In this document: positions 54,335-61,888 of the stretch, piece by piece | Numbering within the stretch: position 1 is the first letter of the stretch | Layout: each line of letters starts with the position of its first letter | NCBI RefSeq assembly: GCF_014651055.1 | Contig: NZ_BMWD01000007.1 | Location: 199,339-263,338, forward strand | Length of the DNA stretch: 64,000 nt | Direction: 5' to 3' | From: Streptomyces fructofermentans | Lineage (GTDB): Bacteria > Actinomycetota > Actinomycetes > Streptomycetales > Streptomycetaceae | Notes under the pieces: generated by a model | What the model was told of the DNA's origin: nothing | What the model saw: the letters and a program-made list of their open reading frames with translations, nothing else | The model's database searches: none | Program-made: the position numbers and the translations under genes

Positions 54335-55969
54335 GTGGACAGGTTGAAGCACTGGTGGCCCCTGATCGTGCTCGGAACGGCCCAGTTCCTCATGGTGCTC
54401 GACACGTCCGTCATGAATGTCTCCATCAGCCAGCTCGTGGAGGAATTCGACACCGAGGTGACTGCCATCCAGGCCGTCATCACGCTGTACGCCCTCGTCA
54501 TGGCGGCGTTCATGCTCATCGGAGGGCGGCTCGGGGACATCCTCGGACGCCGGCGTCTCTTCGTCACCGGGATGGTCGTCTACGGCATCGGGTCGGCCCT
54601 GACCGCCGCGGCGCCCACCCTGTGGGTCCTGGCGCTCGGCTGGTCCGTCGTCGAGGGACTCGGCGCCGCGATGGTCCTGCCCGCGATGGCCGCGCTCGTC
54701 GCGGAGTCGTACCGGGGCAAGGACCGCGCCGTCGCCTACGGGGTCATCGGCGGCCTCGCGGGCGCCGGAATCGCGGTGGGCCCGCTGCTGGGCGGCTGGG
54801 TGACGACGTACCTGACCTGGCGACTCGTCTTCGCCGGTGAGGTGGTCGTCGTCGTGCTGGTGCTGTGCTTCCACCGGGTGATCGCGGAGCCCGCGGCGAC
54901 GGGCCGGCGTCCCCGGCTCGACGGCGTGGGCGCCACCCTGTCGGCCGCCGGACTCGCGCTGGGCGTCCTCGGTGTGCTGCAGAGCAGCACCTGGGGCTGG
55001 GTGCAGCCCAGAAACCCGCCCTTCACGGTCATGGGGTTCGCCCCGACGCTCTTCGTCGTCGCCGCGGGTGTCCTCGTCCTCGTGCTCTTCTCCCACTGGG
55101 AGCGTCGGCGGGAGGCCCGCGGCGAGGACCCGCTGGTGCATCTGGCGCTGCTGGGGCGGCCCGCGCTGCGGTCCGGCCTGCTGACGCTGGTGAGCCAGAA
55201 CCTCATCCTGCTCGGGCTCTTCTTCACCATCCCGCTGTACCTCCAGGTCGTGCAGGGCTTCAACGCCTTCGAGACGGGGCTGCGCCTGCTGCCCGTGTCC
55301 GTCACCATGCTCGTCGCCTCCACGGCGGCGTCCCGGCTGGGGCGGGTCGCGGGGCCGCGACGAGTGGTGCGACTGGCGCTGTTGACCCTGACGGCGTCGA
55401 TCGTGTGGCTGCTGGCCACCATCGACCCGGTCATCGACGACGGGCAGTTCGCGGGAGCCATGGCCCTGCTCGGGATCGGCATGGGCCTGCTCGCCTCGCA
55501 ACTGGGCAACGTCGTCCAGTCCACGGCGGGCGAGGCGGAGCGCAGCGAGGTCGGCGGGCTCCAGTTCACCGCCCAGAACCTGGGCTCCGCGCTCGGCACC
55601 GCGCTGATCGGATCGATCCTGATCGGAGCCCTCGCCCACGCCTTCACCGCACAGGTCGAGAGCGACCCCCGGGTCTCGGACGAGGCCCGGCAGGCGACCG
55701 GCATCGCCCTCGAATCCGGCGTCAGCTTCGTCACCACGGAACAGGTGACCGCGGCGGCGCAGCGGGCGCAGCTCCCGCCGGCCGACGTGGAGGCCGTCAC
55801 GGACTCGTACGCGACAGCCCAGCTCAACGGCCTGAAGGCGGCGATCCTCGCGACCGGCGGCATCACCGTTGCCGGCCTGCTGGTCACCTCGCACCTGCCC
55901 GCCGGCCGGACCGGGGCGAGGAAGGCCCCCGCAGGTGCCGTGAACCCCCGCCCCGAATCCGCGCACTGA
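54335..55969 (+). CDS. MFS transporter, DHA2 (14-TM) type
   Basis: This 544-residue exporter has TM1 with LDTSVMNVSISQL, motif A RLGDILGRRRLFVTG and motif C GPLLGGWVTTYLTWRLVF. About 14 helices are predicted. The GTG at 54335 (VDRLKHWWPLIVLG) gives a short cytosolic N-terminus; TTG 54344 is possible. A small membrane protein gene follows after 16 bp, so they are probably one operon under the upstream LAL regulator. Substrate unknown. Confidence 0.9.
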   Translation: MDRLKHWWPLIVLGTAQFLMVLDTSVMNVSISQLVEEFDTEVTAIQAVITLYALVMAAFMLIGGRLGDILGRRRLFVTGMVVYGIGSALTAAAPTLWVLALGWSVVEGLGAAMVLPAMAALVAESYRGKDRAVAYGVIGGLAGAGIAVGPLLGGWVTTYLTWRLVFAGEVVVVVLVLCFHRVIAEPAATGRRPRLDGVGATLSAAGLALGVLGVLQSSTWGWVQPRNPPFTVMGFAPTLFVVAAGVLVLVLFSHWERRREARGEDPLVHLALLGRPALRSGLLTLVSQNLILLGLFFTIPLYLQVVQGFNAFETGLRLLPVSVTMLVASTAASRLGRVAGPRRVVRLALLTLTASIVWLLATIDPVIDDGQFAGAMALLGIGMGLLASQLGNVVQSTAGEAERSEVGGLQFTAQNLGSALGTALIGSILIGALAHAFTAQVESDPRVSDEARQATGIALESGVSFVTTEQVTAAAQRAQLPPADVEAVTDSYATAQLNGLKAAILATGGITVAGLLVTSHLPAGRTGARKAPAGAVNPRPESAH

Positions 55970-55985
55970 GCACGAGGAGGCCCCG

Positions 55986-56504
55986 ATGTTCAAGACCGAC
56001 CGTGCCGCAGCCCGCTCGAACCGTGCCGAGCGGCGCACGCACGCGGACTACACCGGCGCCGTCTACGGCTCGATGCTCGCCGCCTCCGTCGTCCTCGGCG
56101 CCAGCGCCCTGGGCTCGTTCCCCCGGCTCGAGCTGGTGCTGCTGCTGTTGCTGACCGGAGTGGTGTTCTGGATCGCGCACGTGCACGCCCAGCTCTTCGG
56201 GGCACATCTCGCGGATCAGACCCTGGACCGGCGGACCGTGCTGCGGGTGTGCCGGGACGAGTGGCCGATCGTGAAGGCCGCCGTCCCGCCCGCCATCGCG
56301 GTGGCCGTGAGCCCGCTGCTGGGCCTGAATGTCCAGGGAGCCCTGTGGCTGGCGCTGTCCGTCGCCGTGCTGGGGCAGGTGGGCTGGTCGGCGGCGGCGG
56401 CCTGGCGGATCGGGGCGACGCGGGGCCAGGTGGTCGGCGCCGCCGCGGTCAACCTGCTCATCGGCCTGCTGATCATTTCGTTGAAGCTCTTCCTCAAGCA
56501 CTGA
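55986..56504 (+). CDS. Small integral membrane protein in DHA2 operon
   Basis: This 172-residue protein has about four membrane helices (for example LVLLLLLTGVVFWIAH and VVGAAAVNLLIGLLIISLKL) and a basic N-terminus. An excellent GAGGAGG site precedes it. It starts 16 bp after the DHA2 transporter stop. I do not recognise a family. Stabilising or modulating the transporter is an inference from spacing only. Confidence 0.8.
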   Translation: MFKTDRAAARSNRAERRTHADYTGAVYGSMLAASVVLGASALGSFPRLELVLLLLLTGVVFWIAHVHAQLFGAHLADQTLDRRTVLRVCRDEWPIVKAAVPPAIAVAVSPLLGLNVQGALWLALSVAVLGQVGWSAAAAWRIGATRGQVVGAAAVNLLIGLLIISLKLFLKH

Positions 56505-56631
56505 CCGGGTCGCCGGGTCCCCCGAACGGCCTTTCACCTGCTCAGGGTGAGGTCGTACGGCACCGGAGCGGCGAGGATCGCAGCAAACGGCCGGTCCGCC
56601 TGCCCCCAGACCGCGATCGGGAGAGCAGCCC

Positions 56632-56829
56632 ATGCGCTACGAGATCCGTGTCAAGGGACACATGTCGGAGACGCTCGCCAAGGCGTTTCCGGAGCTGGAT
56701 CACGTGGTGATGTCGGGCCACACGGTCCTTTTCGGCCCCGTCGTGGACGAGGCGCACCTGTACGGGCTGCTGGCCCGCTGCCAGTCGCTGGGCCTGGTCG
56801 TCGTGGAGATGCGCCAGCTTCCTCAGTGA
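56632..56829 (+). CDS. Small conserved hypothetical protein
   Basis: This 65-residue protein (MRYEIRVKGHMSETLAKAFP...VVVEMRQLPQ) is soluble with an alternating beta-alpha-beta look, like a ferredoxin-fold monomer. GGGAGAG precedes the ATG. Homologues are common small proteins in Streptomyces, but no function is known to me. Confidence 0.75.
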   Translation: MRYEIRVKGHMSETLAKAFPELDHVVMSGHTVLFGPVVDEAHLYGLLARCQSLGLVVVEMRQLPQ

Positions 56830-57060
56830 ACGGCCGCCCCCCCCGCACGGGCCTTCGCCGGAGTGCGCGGGACGGGATCGCGTGCACGGCAGCCCGCCAG
56901 TACGAGGTGATGGGGCTCGTCTGCGGACAGCCCCGCCGTCGGCGGCGGGCCACCCGCACACGGAGCGCCCGCGGCAGCGTTTCCACGGAGCCGCACTGCG
57001 AGGCACGGGCAGGCCGGCGGCGGGGACGAGGCGTCCGGTGGCCGGGACCAGGTGCACGCC

Positions 57061-57096
57061 TCGGGGGCGGCACCCGACCCGCGGTGCCGCCCCCGA
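57061..57096 (-). terminator. Strong hairpin terminator of channel/DUF2252 operon
   Basis: TCGGGGGCGGCACC and GGTGCCGCCCCCGA form a perfect 14-bp stem with an 8-nt loop, 14 bp past the DUF2252 stop on the minus strand. Confidence 0.8.
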
Positions 57097-57109
57097 CGCA
57101 CGGAACCCG

Positions 57110-58519
57110 TCAGAGGTCCGTGGCCGTGACCCTGCCGGAGCGGACGGCCTCACCCAGCGCTTCGAAGTCCCGCTCGTTGCGGTCCGCGTAGGCCTGCGCG
57201 AACTCCATGAGGGCCCGGTCGAACCGGTCGCCGCCGCCCATGTACGCGGCGATCGCGATCGGGTCGCCGGAACGGGCGTGGGCGCGGGCCAGCGAGGCAC
57301 CGCAGATCTGCCCGAAGAAGGTGAGCAGGTCCGGGCCCATGGTGTCGGGCCGCGCGATGCCCTTCCAGTCGCGGAGCTGGCGGACGTAGAAGTCCCGCTC
57401 GCGTCCGTCGAGGCCCAGCACATGGGTCCAGCCGAGGAAGATGTCGCTGCTCGTCTGGATGAGGCGCTGACCGGTCACCACGCGGCAGCCCTGGTTGTCG
57501 AACGGGGCGCCGCCCGTATGGGCGGCGAGGACCGACTCCTGCGCCTCCTTGGCCTGGAGCATCAGGGGGTCGTCGTCGTCCCTGCCGAGCAGCAGGATGA
57601 TCCAGCAGCGGGTGCCGACACTGCCGACGCCCACCACCTTCCTCGCCATGTCCACCAGGCGGTAGCGCTCCAGCAGGTACCGGCGCTCCGGCGGCAGGCT
57701 CCGCGCGTACGTCTCCACGACGGAGGTGAGCTCCTTCGCCTGCACGTCGTACTCCCGGGCGGTCAGCAGGTCCTTCAGCGGGGTGATCAGCGGCGGGTCC
57801 GGGGTGAGCCGCCGCCCCTCGTCCGTGATCCGGGTGAGCTTCTCGAAGGCCTGCATGTACGTACGTGACCGCGCCTTCTTCGTCGCCTGGGCCGTGCGGC
57901 GCCTCTCCTCCTTGTCCATCGACGCGGACAGCAGGTGCCGCATCCGGTCGGTGTCGTCCTGCGCGTACCAGACGTCCAGGGTCCGCATGCCGGCGAACTG
58001 CCGCATGCGCTCCCGGTAGGAGCTCACGCAGGCGCGTACCGCGTCGTCCTGCTCCCGTGAGGAGAAGCCGTTGGCCCGGGCGGCGATGACGAAACTGGCC
58101 GCCAGCCGTTTGACGTCCCACTCGAACGGCCCGGGGAAGGTCTCGTCGAAGTCGTTGATGTCGAAGACGAGATGGCGTTCCGGTGAGGCCAGCAGGCGGA
58201 AGTTGAGCAGGTGGGCGTCACCGCACAGCTGCACCTCCAGGCCGGAGTCGGGCAGGGGCCCCAGGTCCGTCGCCATGATCGCCGCCGCTCCCCGGTAGAA
58301 GCGGAACGGTGATTCGAGCATGCGGCCGTAGCGGATCGGCACCAACTCGGGCACCCGGGTCGCGGACTGGCGCTCGATCACCTGGATCGGATCCGGCCGG
58401 CCCGGACCCGTCACGAAAGAGGCCTGGGACGAACGCGGGGCCCGCTCACGGGCCTTCTTGCCGTACGCCGCCCGCTCGGCGGGCGTCAGCGAGGTGGTGG
58501 GCGTGTTCGGTGTGGTCAT
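57110..58519 (-). CDS. DUF2252 family protein
   Basis: This 469-residue protein matches DUF2252, a family distantly related to kinase-fold phosphotransferases. Signatures are FYRGAAAIMATDL, VQLCGDAHLLNFRL, VFDINDFDETFPGPFEWDVK and VGVGSVGTRCWIILL. GGAGGTCGG precedes the ATG. It starts at an ATGA overlap with the stop of the K+ channel gene, so the two are translationally coupled. Its chemistry is unknown; HGDxHxxN-like and DFD-like motifs suggest a kinase fold. Confidence 0.92.
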   Translation of the reverse strand: MTTPNTPTTSLTPAERAAYGKKARERAPRSSQASFVTGPGRPDPIQVIERQSATRVPELVPIRYGRMLESPFRFYRGAAAIMATDLGPLPDSGLEVQLCGDAHLLNFRLLASPERHLVFDINDFDETFPGPFEWDVKRLAASFVIAARANGFSSREQDDAVRACVSSYRERMRQFAGMRTLDVWYAQDDTDRMRHLLSASMDKEERRRTAQATKKARSRTYMQAFEKLTRITDEGRRLTPDPPLITPLKDLLTAREYDVQAKELTSVVETYARSLPPERRYLLERYRLVDMARKVVGVGSVGTRCWIILLLGRDDDDPLMLQAKEAQESVLAAHTGGAPFDNQGCRVVTGQRLIQTSSDIFLGWTHVLGLDGRERDFYVRQLRDWKGIARPDTMGPDLLTFFGQICGASLARAHARSGDPIAIAAYMGGGDRFDRALMEFAQAYADRNERDFEALGEAVRSGRVTATDL

Positions 58520-59154
58520 GGTCCGACCTCCTGGTCCGGGGTACTGGTGTCCGGCCCGGCGCCGGACGGCGGGCCGCGGTGCTGCTGACGCAGACCGGCC
58601 TGGACCGCGCCCGTGAGGACCCGTGCGGCGCCACCGACGAACAGCAGGCCGCACACCATCTGGAGCATCACCATCACCCGCGCCGGCTCGGAGTCGGCGG
58701 CGATGTCCCCGTAGCCGACGGTGCTCAGCGTGGTCACCGTGAAGTACAGGGCGTCCGTCCGGGTGAGGGGTTCGTTGAAGGAGCCCGGTGAGGAGTGCTC
58801 CAGGAGGAAGTAGCCGCCGGCGAACAGGACGAGGAACAGCGCCAGGGTGGCGGCCAGGGCCTCGACCGCCTTCAGCCGGGGGTGCGACGAACGCACGATC
58901 GTCCTCACCTCCCACAGGAACACCAGCAGGACGCACAGGAGCCCGAGGGCGAACAGCGCCGCGTCACCCGCTCCCCGCGCGTCGAGCGGCAGGAGGTAGT
59001 AGCCGACGACGAACGCGACCACGATCGAGACGGTACGGCCGATCGCCAGGAGTGCCGCACGACGGGAGGGCCTGACGTGCAGGGACCACGGATCGGGACC
59101 CATGTCCGGGCCGGACGGGGCCTGCGGGGACTGGTCGGCCACTGGATCGCTCAC
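58516..59154 (-). CDS. Two-TM potassium-channel-like protein
   Basis: This 212-residue protein has four hydrophobic segments, of which the last two flank a K+ selectivity filter (TVTTLSTVGYGDIAAD, filter near 150-160). The pore loop and TM6-like helix follow the two-TM channel layout, with extra N-terminal helices. The C-terminus is short and cytosolic, without an RCK domain. The GTG at 59154 (VSDPVADQSP) is preferred; ATG 59103 lacks a site. It overlaps DUF2252 by four bases (ATGA). Confidence 0.88.
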   Translation of the reverse strand: MSDPVADQSPQAPSGPDMGPDPWSLHVRPSRRAALLAIGRTVSIVVAFVVGYYLLPLDARGAGDAALFALGLLCVLLVFLWEVRTIVRSSHPRLKAVEALAATLALFLVLFAGGYFLLEHSSPGSFNEPLTRTDALYFTVTTLSTVGYGDIAADSEPARVMVMLQMVCGLLFVGGAARVLTGAVQAGLRQQHRGPPSGAGPDTSTPDQEVGP

Positions 59155-59424
59155 CTCGGCTCTCGTGTCGCGCCGTACCCGGAGTGCCGGCCGCGTACCG
59201 CCGGCCGCCGAGGGACGGGTGGACTCGTGCGCCCCGCCTCGAACGTGCGCATCCCCTCGATAGTGGTGCAAACCCACCATGATCGCCGGGGCCGTGCCGC
59301 GGGCTCACCCGCCGGGGGTGATCCGGTCGGCCCCGCCGGGAGGGAGGCTCGCGCGTAGGGACCATGCGCGCCTGCCGCCCCGGGCGGCCGGGTCGCGGCC
59401 CCTTCGGACGTACGAGGAGGAGCC

Positions 59425-60087
59425 ATGACCGAATCGCACGGCCCGGCACCGGACACCGGCCCGGACCAGTCGCCGTACGGGCGGGACACGACCCCGACGG
59501 GCGACCCCGCGGACCTGCTGGTGTCCGTCGGCGGTTCGTGGACCTGGATTCTGGGCTCGGCGATCGCCACCCTGGTGCCGGGCATCCTGGTCCTGGTGTG
59601 GCCCGACCAGACCCTCCACGTCCTCGCGGTCCTCATCGGGCTCTACCTGCTGGTCATCGGAGCGTTCCGGTTCGTCTCGGCGCTCTCCCGCAGGGACCAG
59701 GGCGAATGGCTTCCGGGGCTGCTCCTCGCTGTGCTGTTCGTCCTCGCCGGGGTGCTGTGCCTGCGCAACCCGCTCCAGACGATCGCCGCGCTCTCGCTCA
59801 TCGTCGGGATCGTGTGGCTGGTGTCCGGCATGCTGACCGCCTACACCGCCCTCGCGTCCAAGGAACTCGCCCACCGCGGCCTGATCCTCGGCATCGCGCT
59901 GCTCTGCGTCGTCGCGGGCATCGTGGTGCTTGCCCTGCCGACCGAGACGGCCCGGGCCCTGACCCGGCTGATCGGCCTGTGGCTGGTTCTGCTCGGCGTG
60001 GCCGAGTTCGGTCTCGCCTTCGCCGTACGAGCCGCCCTGCACAGGCCGCGCACCACCGGCCCGCGCGGTTCCACCCTCCCGGGCTGA
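59425..60087 (+). CDS. HdeD-family (DUF308) membrane protein
   Basis: This 220-residue protein has six membrane helices in three repeated pairs, as in HdeD/DUF308 acid-resistance proteins (WILGSAIATLVPGILVLVWP; GLILGIALLCVVAGIVVLAL). GAGGAGGAG precedes the ATG. It is the first of three small codirectional membrane genes. Role in acid or envelope stress is inferred from family. Confidence 0.85.
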   Translation: MTESHGPAPDTGPDQSPYGRDTTPTGDPADLLVSVGGSWTWILGSAIATLVPGILVLVWPDQTLHVLAVLIGLYLLVIGAFRFVSALSRRDQGEWLPGLLLAVLFVLAGVLCLRNPLQTIAALSLIVGIVWLVSGMLTAYTALASKELAHRGLILGIALLCVVAGIVVLALPTETARALTRLIGLWLVLLGVAEFGLAFAVRAALHRPRTTGPRGSTLPG

Positions 60088-60206
60088 CTCCAGGAGCCGT
60101 CGGTTCCGCTCTCACCCTCCCCGGGTGAGGTGATCCGGACCTTGCCGTGTGCACGCTGAGGTCAGCACGACGCAGCCGGGCGAAGTGCTCGGGACGGAGG
60201 AGAGAC

Positions 60207-60668
60207 ATGAGCGAGCAGATGTACCTCGCGTACGACTATCCGCTGCTGGGCGCCTTCTGGACCATGCTGTGGCTGTTCCTGTGGATCCTGTGGTTCATCC
60301 TGCTCTTCAGGATCATCGCGGACATCTTCCGTGACGACGGTCTCAGCGGATGGGGCAAGGGCGGCTGGCTGGTCTTCGTCGTCTTCCTGCCGTTCCTCGG
60401 CGTGTTCGTCTACGTGATCGCCCGTGGCCGGAAGATGGGCGCCCGCGAGATCACCCACGCCCGCGCGCAGCAGAAGGCGTTCGACTCCTACATCAAGGAC
60501 ACCGCGGGGACGCCCAGTCACGCGGACGAACTCTCGAAGCTGTCCGAGATGCGCTCCCGGGGCGACATCACGGACGACGAGTTCCGCAGGGCGAAGGAAC
60601 TGGTCCTGAGCGGACGAGGTCCTTCCGAGCGGCCGGGCGGCGACACCTCCGCCCCCTCCGGTCACTGA
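60207..60668 (+). CDS. SHOCT-domain membrane protein
   Basis: This 153-residue protein has two N-terminal membrane helices (TMLWLFLWILWFILLFRII; GGWLVFVVFLPFLGVFVYVI) of the PLDc_N-like type. A linker follows, then a C-terminal SHOCT helix pair (DELSKLSEMRSRGDITDDEF). GGAGGAG precedes the ATG. SHOCT proteins are small membrane factors, often in stress operons. It lies 120 bp after the HdeD-like gene and 34 bp before the next. Confidence 0.85.
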   Translation: MSEQMYLAYDYPLLGAFWTMLWLFLWILWFILLFRIIADIFRDDGLSGWGKGGWLVFVVFLPFLGVFVYVIARGRKMGAREITHARAQQKAFDSYIKDTAGTPSHADELSKLSEMRSRGDITDDEFRRAKELVLSGRGPSERPGGDTSAPSGH

Positions 60669-60702
60669 CAAGACACCGTCACGACAGAAACGAGGCGGCA
60701 CG

Positions 60703-61125
60703 ATGACCGCTACACACCCCGCGCGCGGACACACCGCGAAGCAGCAATGGGCGACCGGCCTGATGGCCTTCGGCGCGGTGATCCTCATGATCGCCGGCGT
60801 CCTGGACATCTTCCGGGGCATCTCGGCGATCGCCGAGGACGACATCTTCGTCACGACGGAGAACTACGTCTTCCAGTTCGACCTCACCGCCTGGGGCTGG
60901 GTCCACCTGGCACTGGGCGTGGTCGCCGTGATCGTCAGCCTCGGCCTGTTCCAGGGGGCGATGTGGGCCCGGGTCTCCGGTGTGGTCATAGCCGGGCTCA
61001 TCATCATCGCCAACTTCCTGTCCCTGCCCTACTACCCGGTCTGGTCGGTCGTGATGATCGCCGCGTCGGGGTTCGTGATCTGGGCCCTCTGCGTGGCGGG
61101 GCGCGGCGACGCCCGGGACATGTAG
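60703..61125 (+). CDS. Four-TM DUF7144-like membrane protein
   Basis: This 140-residue protein has four membrane helices with DIFRGISAIAEDDIFVTT after TM1, a pattern of the actinobacterial DUF7144 group (VLDIFRGISAI; WGWVHLALGVV; FLSLPYYPVWSVVMI). It follows the SHOCT gene by 34 bp, so the two are likely co-transcribed. Function unknown. Confidence 0.85.
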   Translation: MTATHPARGHTAKQQWATGLMAFGAVILMIAGVLDIFRGISAIAEDDIFVTTENYVFQFDLTAWGWVHLALGVVAVIVSLGLFQGAMWARVSGVVIAGLIIIANFLSLPYYPVWSVVMIAASGFVIWALCVAGRGDARDM

Positions 61126-61200
61126 GAGCCGACCGGTCCCGTCCGGACCGAGGGAGTCCGACGGCCCGTCAGGTGCGTACGGCCCCCGACGGCCGGAGCC

Positions 61201-61270
61201 CGGAGCGGACAGGAGCGGACGGCAGGGGACGGGAGCGGACGGGAGGGGACGGGAGCGGACGGGAGGGGCC
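61201..61270 (+). repeat. Decamer purine repeat with G-quadruplex motif
   Basis: About seven near-copies of GGGAGCGGAC/GGGAGGGGAC occur in tandem. From 61241 the G-runs fit an intramolecular G-quadruplex with loops of 1, 2 and 7 nt. Confidence 0.65.
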
Positions 61271-61484
61271 GCCACGAGAGGGTGGGAGCGGCACCCGAGG
61301 GAGCCGTGGACCCCGGTGCGGGATCGGCCACCAGGCCGGTTGCGTACCGGGGTCCCTCGGTGTGCTCCGCCGGGTACCGCCCCCGTGGACCGCGGACCCG
61401 ACGCCCCCGTACGCGCATGGGCGCAGGTGTGTCGTCCGGCCGCGGGCACCCGCGGTCCCGCACCGGGCGTAGACGAACCGCCGC

Positions 61485-61521
61485 CCCGGTCCCGGCGGCG
61501 GCTGCCGCCGCCGGGACCGGG
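61485..61521. terminator. 37-bp perfect palindrome
   Basis: Two perfect 18-bp arms (CCCGGTCCCGGCGGCGGC and its complement) flank one T. As RNA it would make a 17-bp stem with a 3-nt loop. It may end transcripts from the small membrane gene cluster or serve as a regulator site. Confidence 0.5.
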
Positions 61522-61888
61522 CCGTCCGCGGATGGGGGCCGACGGGCCGGTGTGCCGGCTGCGGATGCCGGGACGGCGGGCGACGGGGGCCGCGGACGCG
61601 ACCGGCGGACCGGGAGCCGGGAGTGCGACCCCGGCGCGTGCCCACGTGCTCCGGCCGGCGGCGAAAACGCTTGGACCGCGTGAGCACGGTCGCGGGACAC
61701 TTCTCTTCCCGGCCGACCCGTGCACACGCTGACGTCCCCGCGAATCGCGCGAGGACTCCGTCGTCGCGTCCGCCGGTGGGAGGGGCCGAGCACGGCGAGC
61801 ACCCGGACCGGAGCCGCGTACGTCCACGGGGGTGGCGGCAGGGCCGGACAGGGTGGGACGGACTGTCGTACGACGACACGGGGTGGGG

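Larger units (their letters stand above)
61126..61888. other. 763-bp gap with repeats and large palindrome
   Basis: No gene is seen. The first part has a decamer purine repeat (61201-61270), the centre a 37-bp palindrome (61485-61521). The ABC gene start may use a promoter near 61860. Low-complexity frames on both strands have no normal coding signal. Confidence 0.5.

Noticed and set aside
50876..56038. Very long minus-strand reading frame across the LuxR, DHA2 and gap sequences
   Set aside because: It is antisense to well-supported genes and arises from GC-rich codon bias. It is Gln/Gly/Arg/Pro-rich without domains.
61169..61879. Minus-strand 236-residue frame in the gap before the ABC gene
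   Set aside because: Arg/Pro/Ser-rich, lies over repeats and the 37-bp palindrome, has no ribosome site and no domain.
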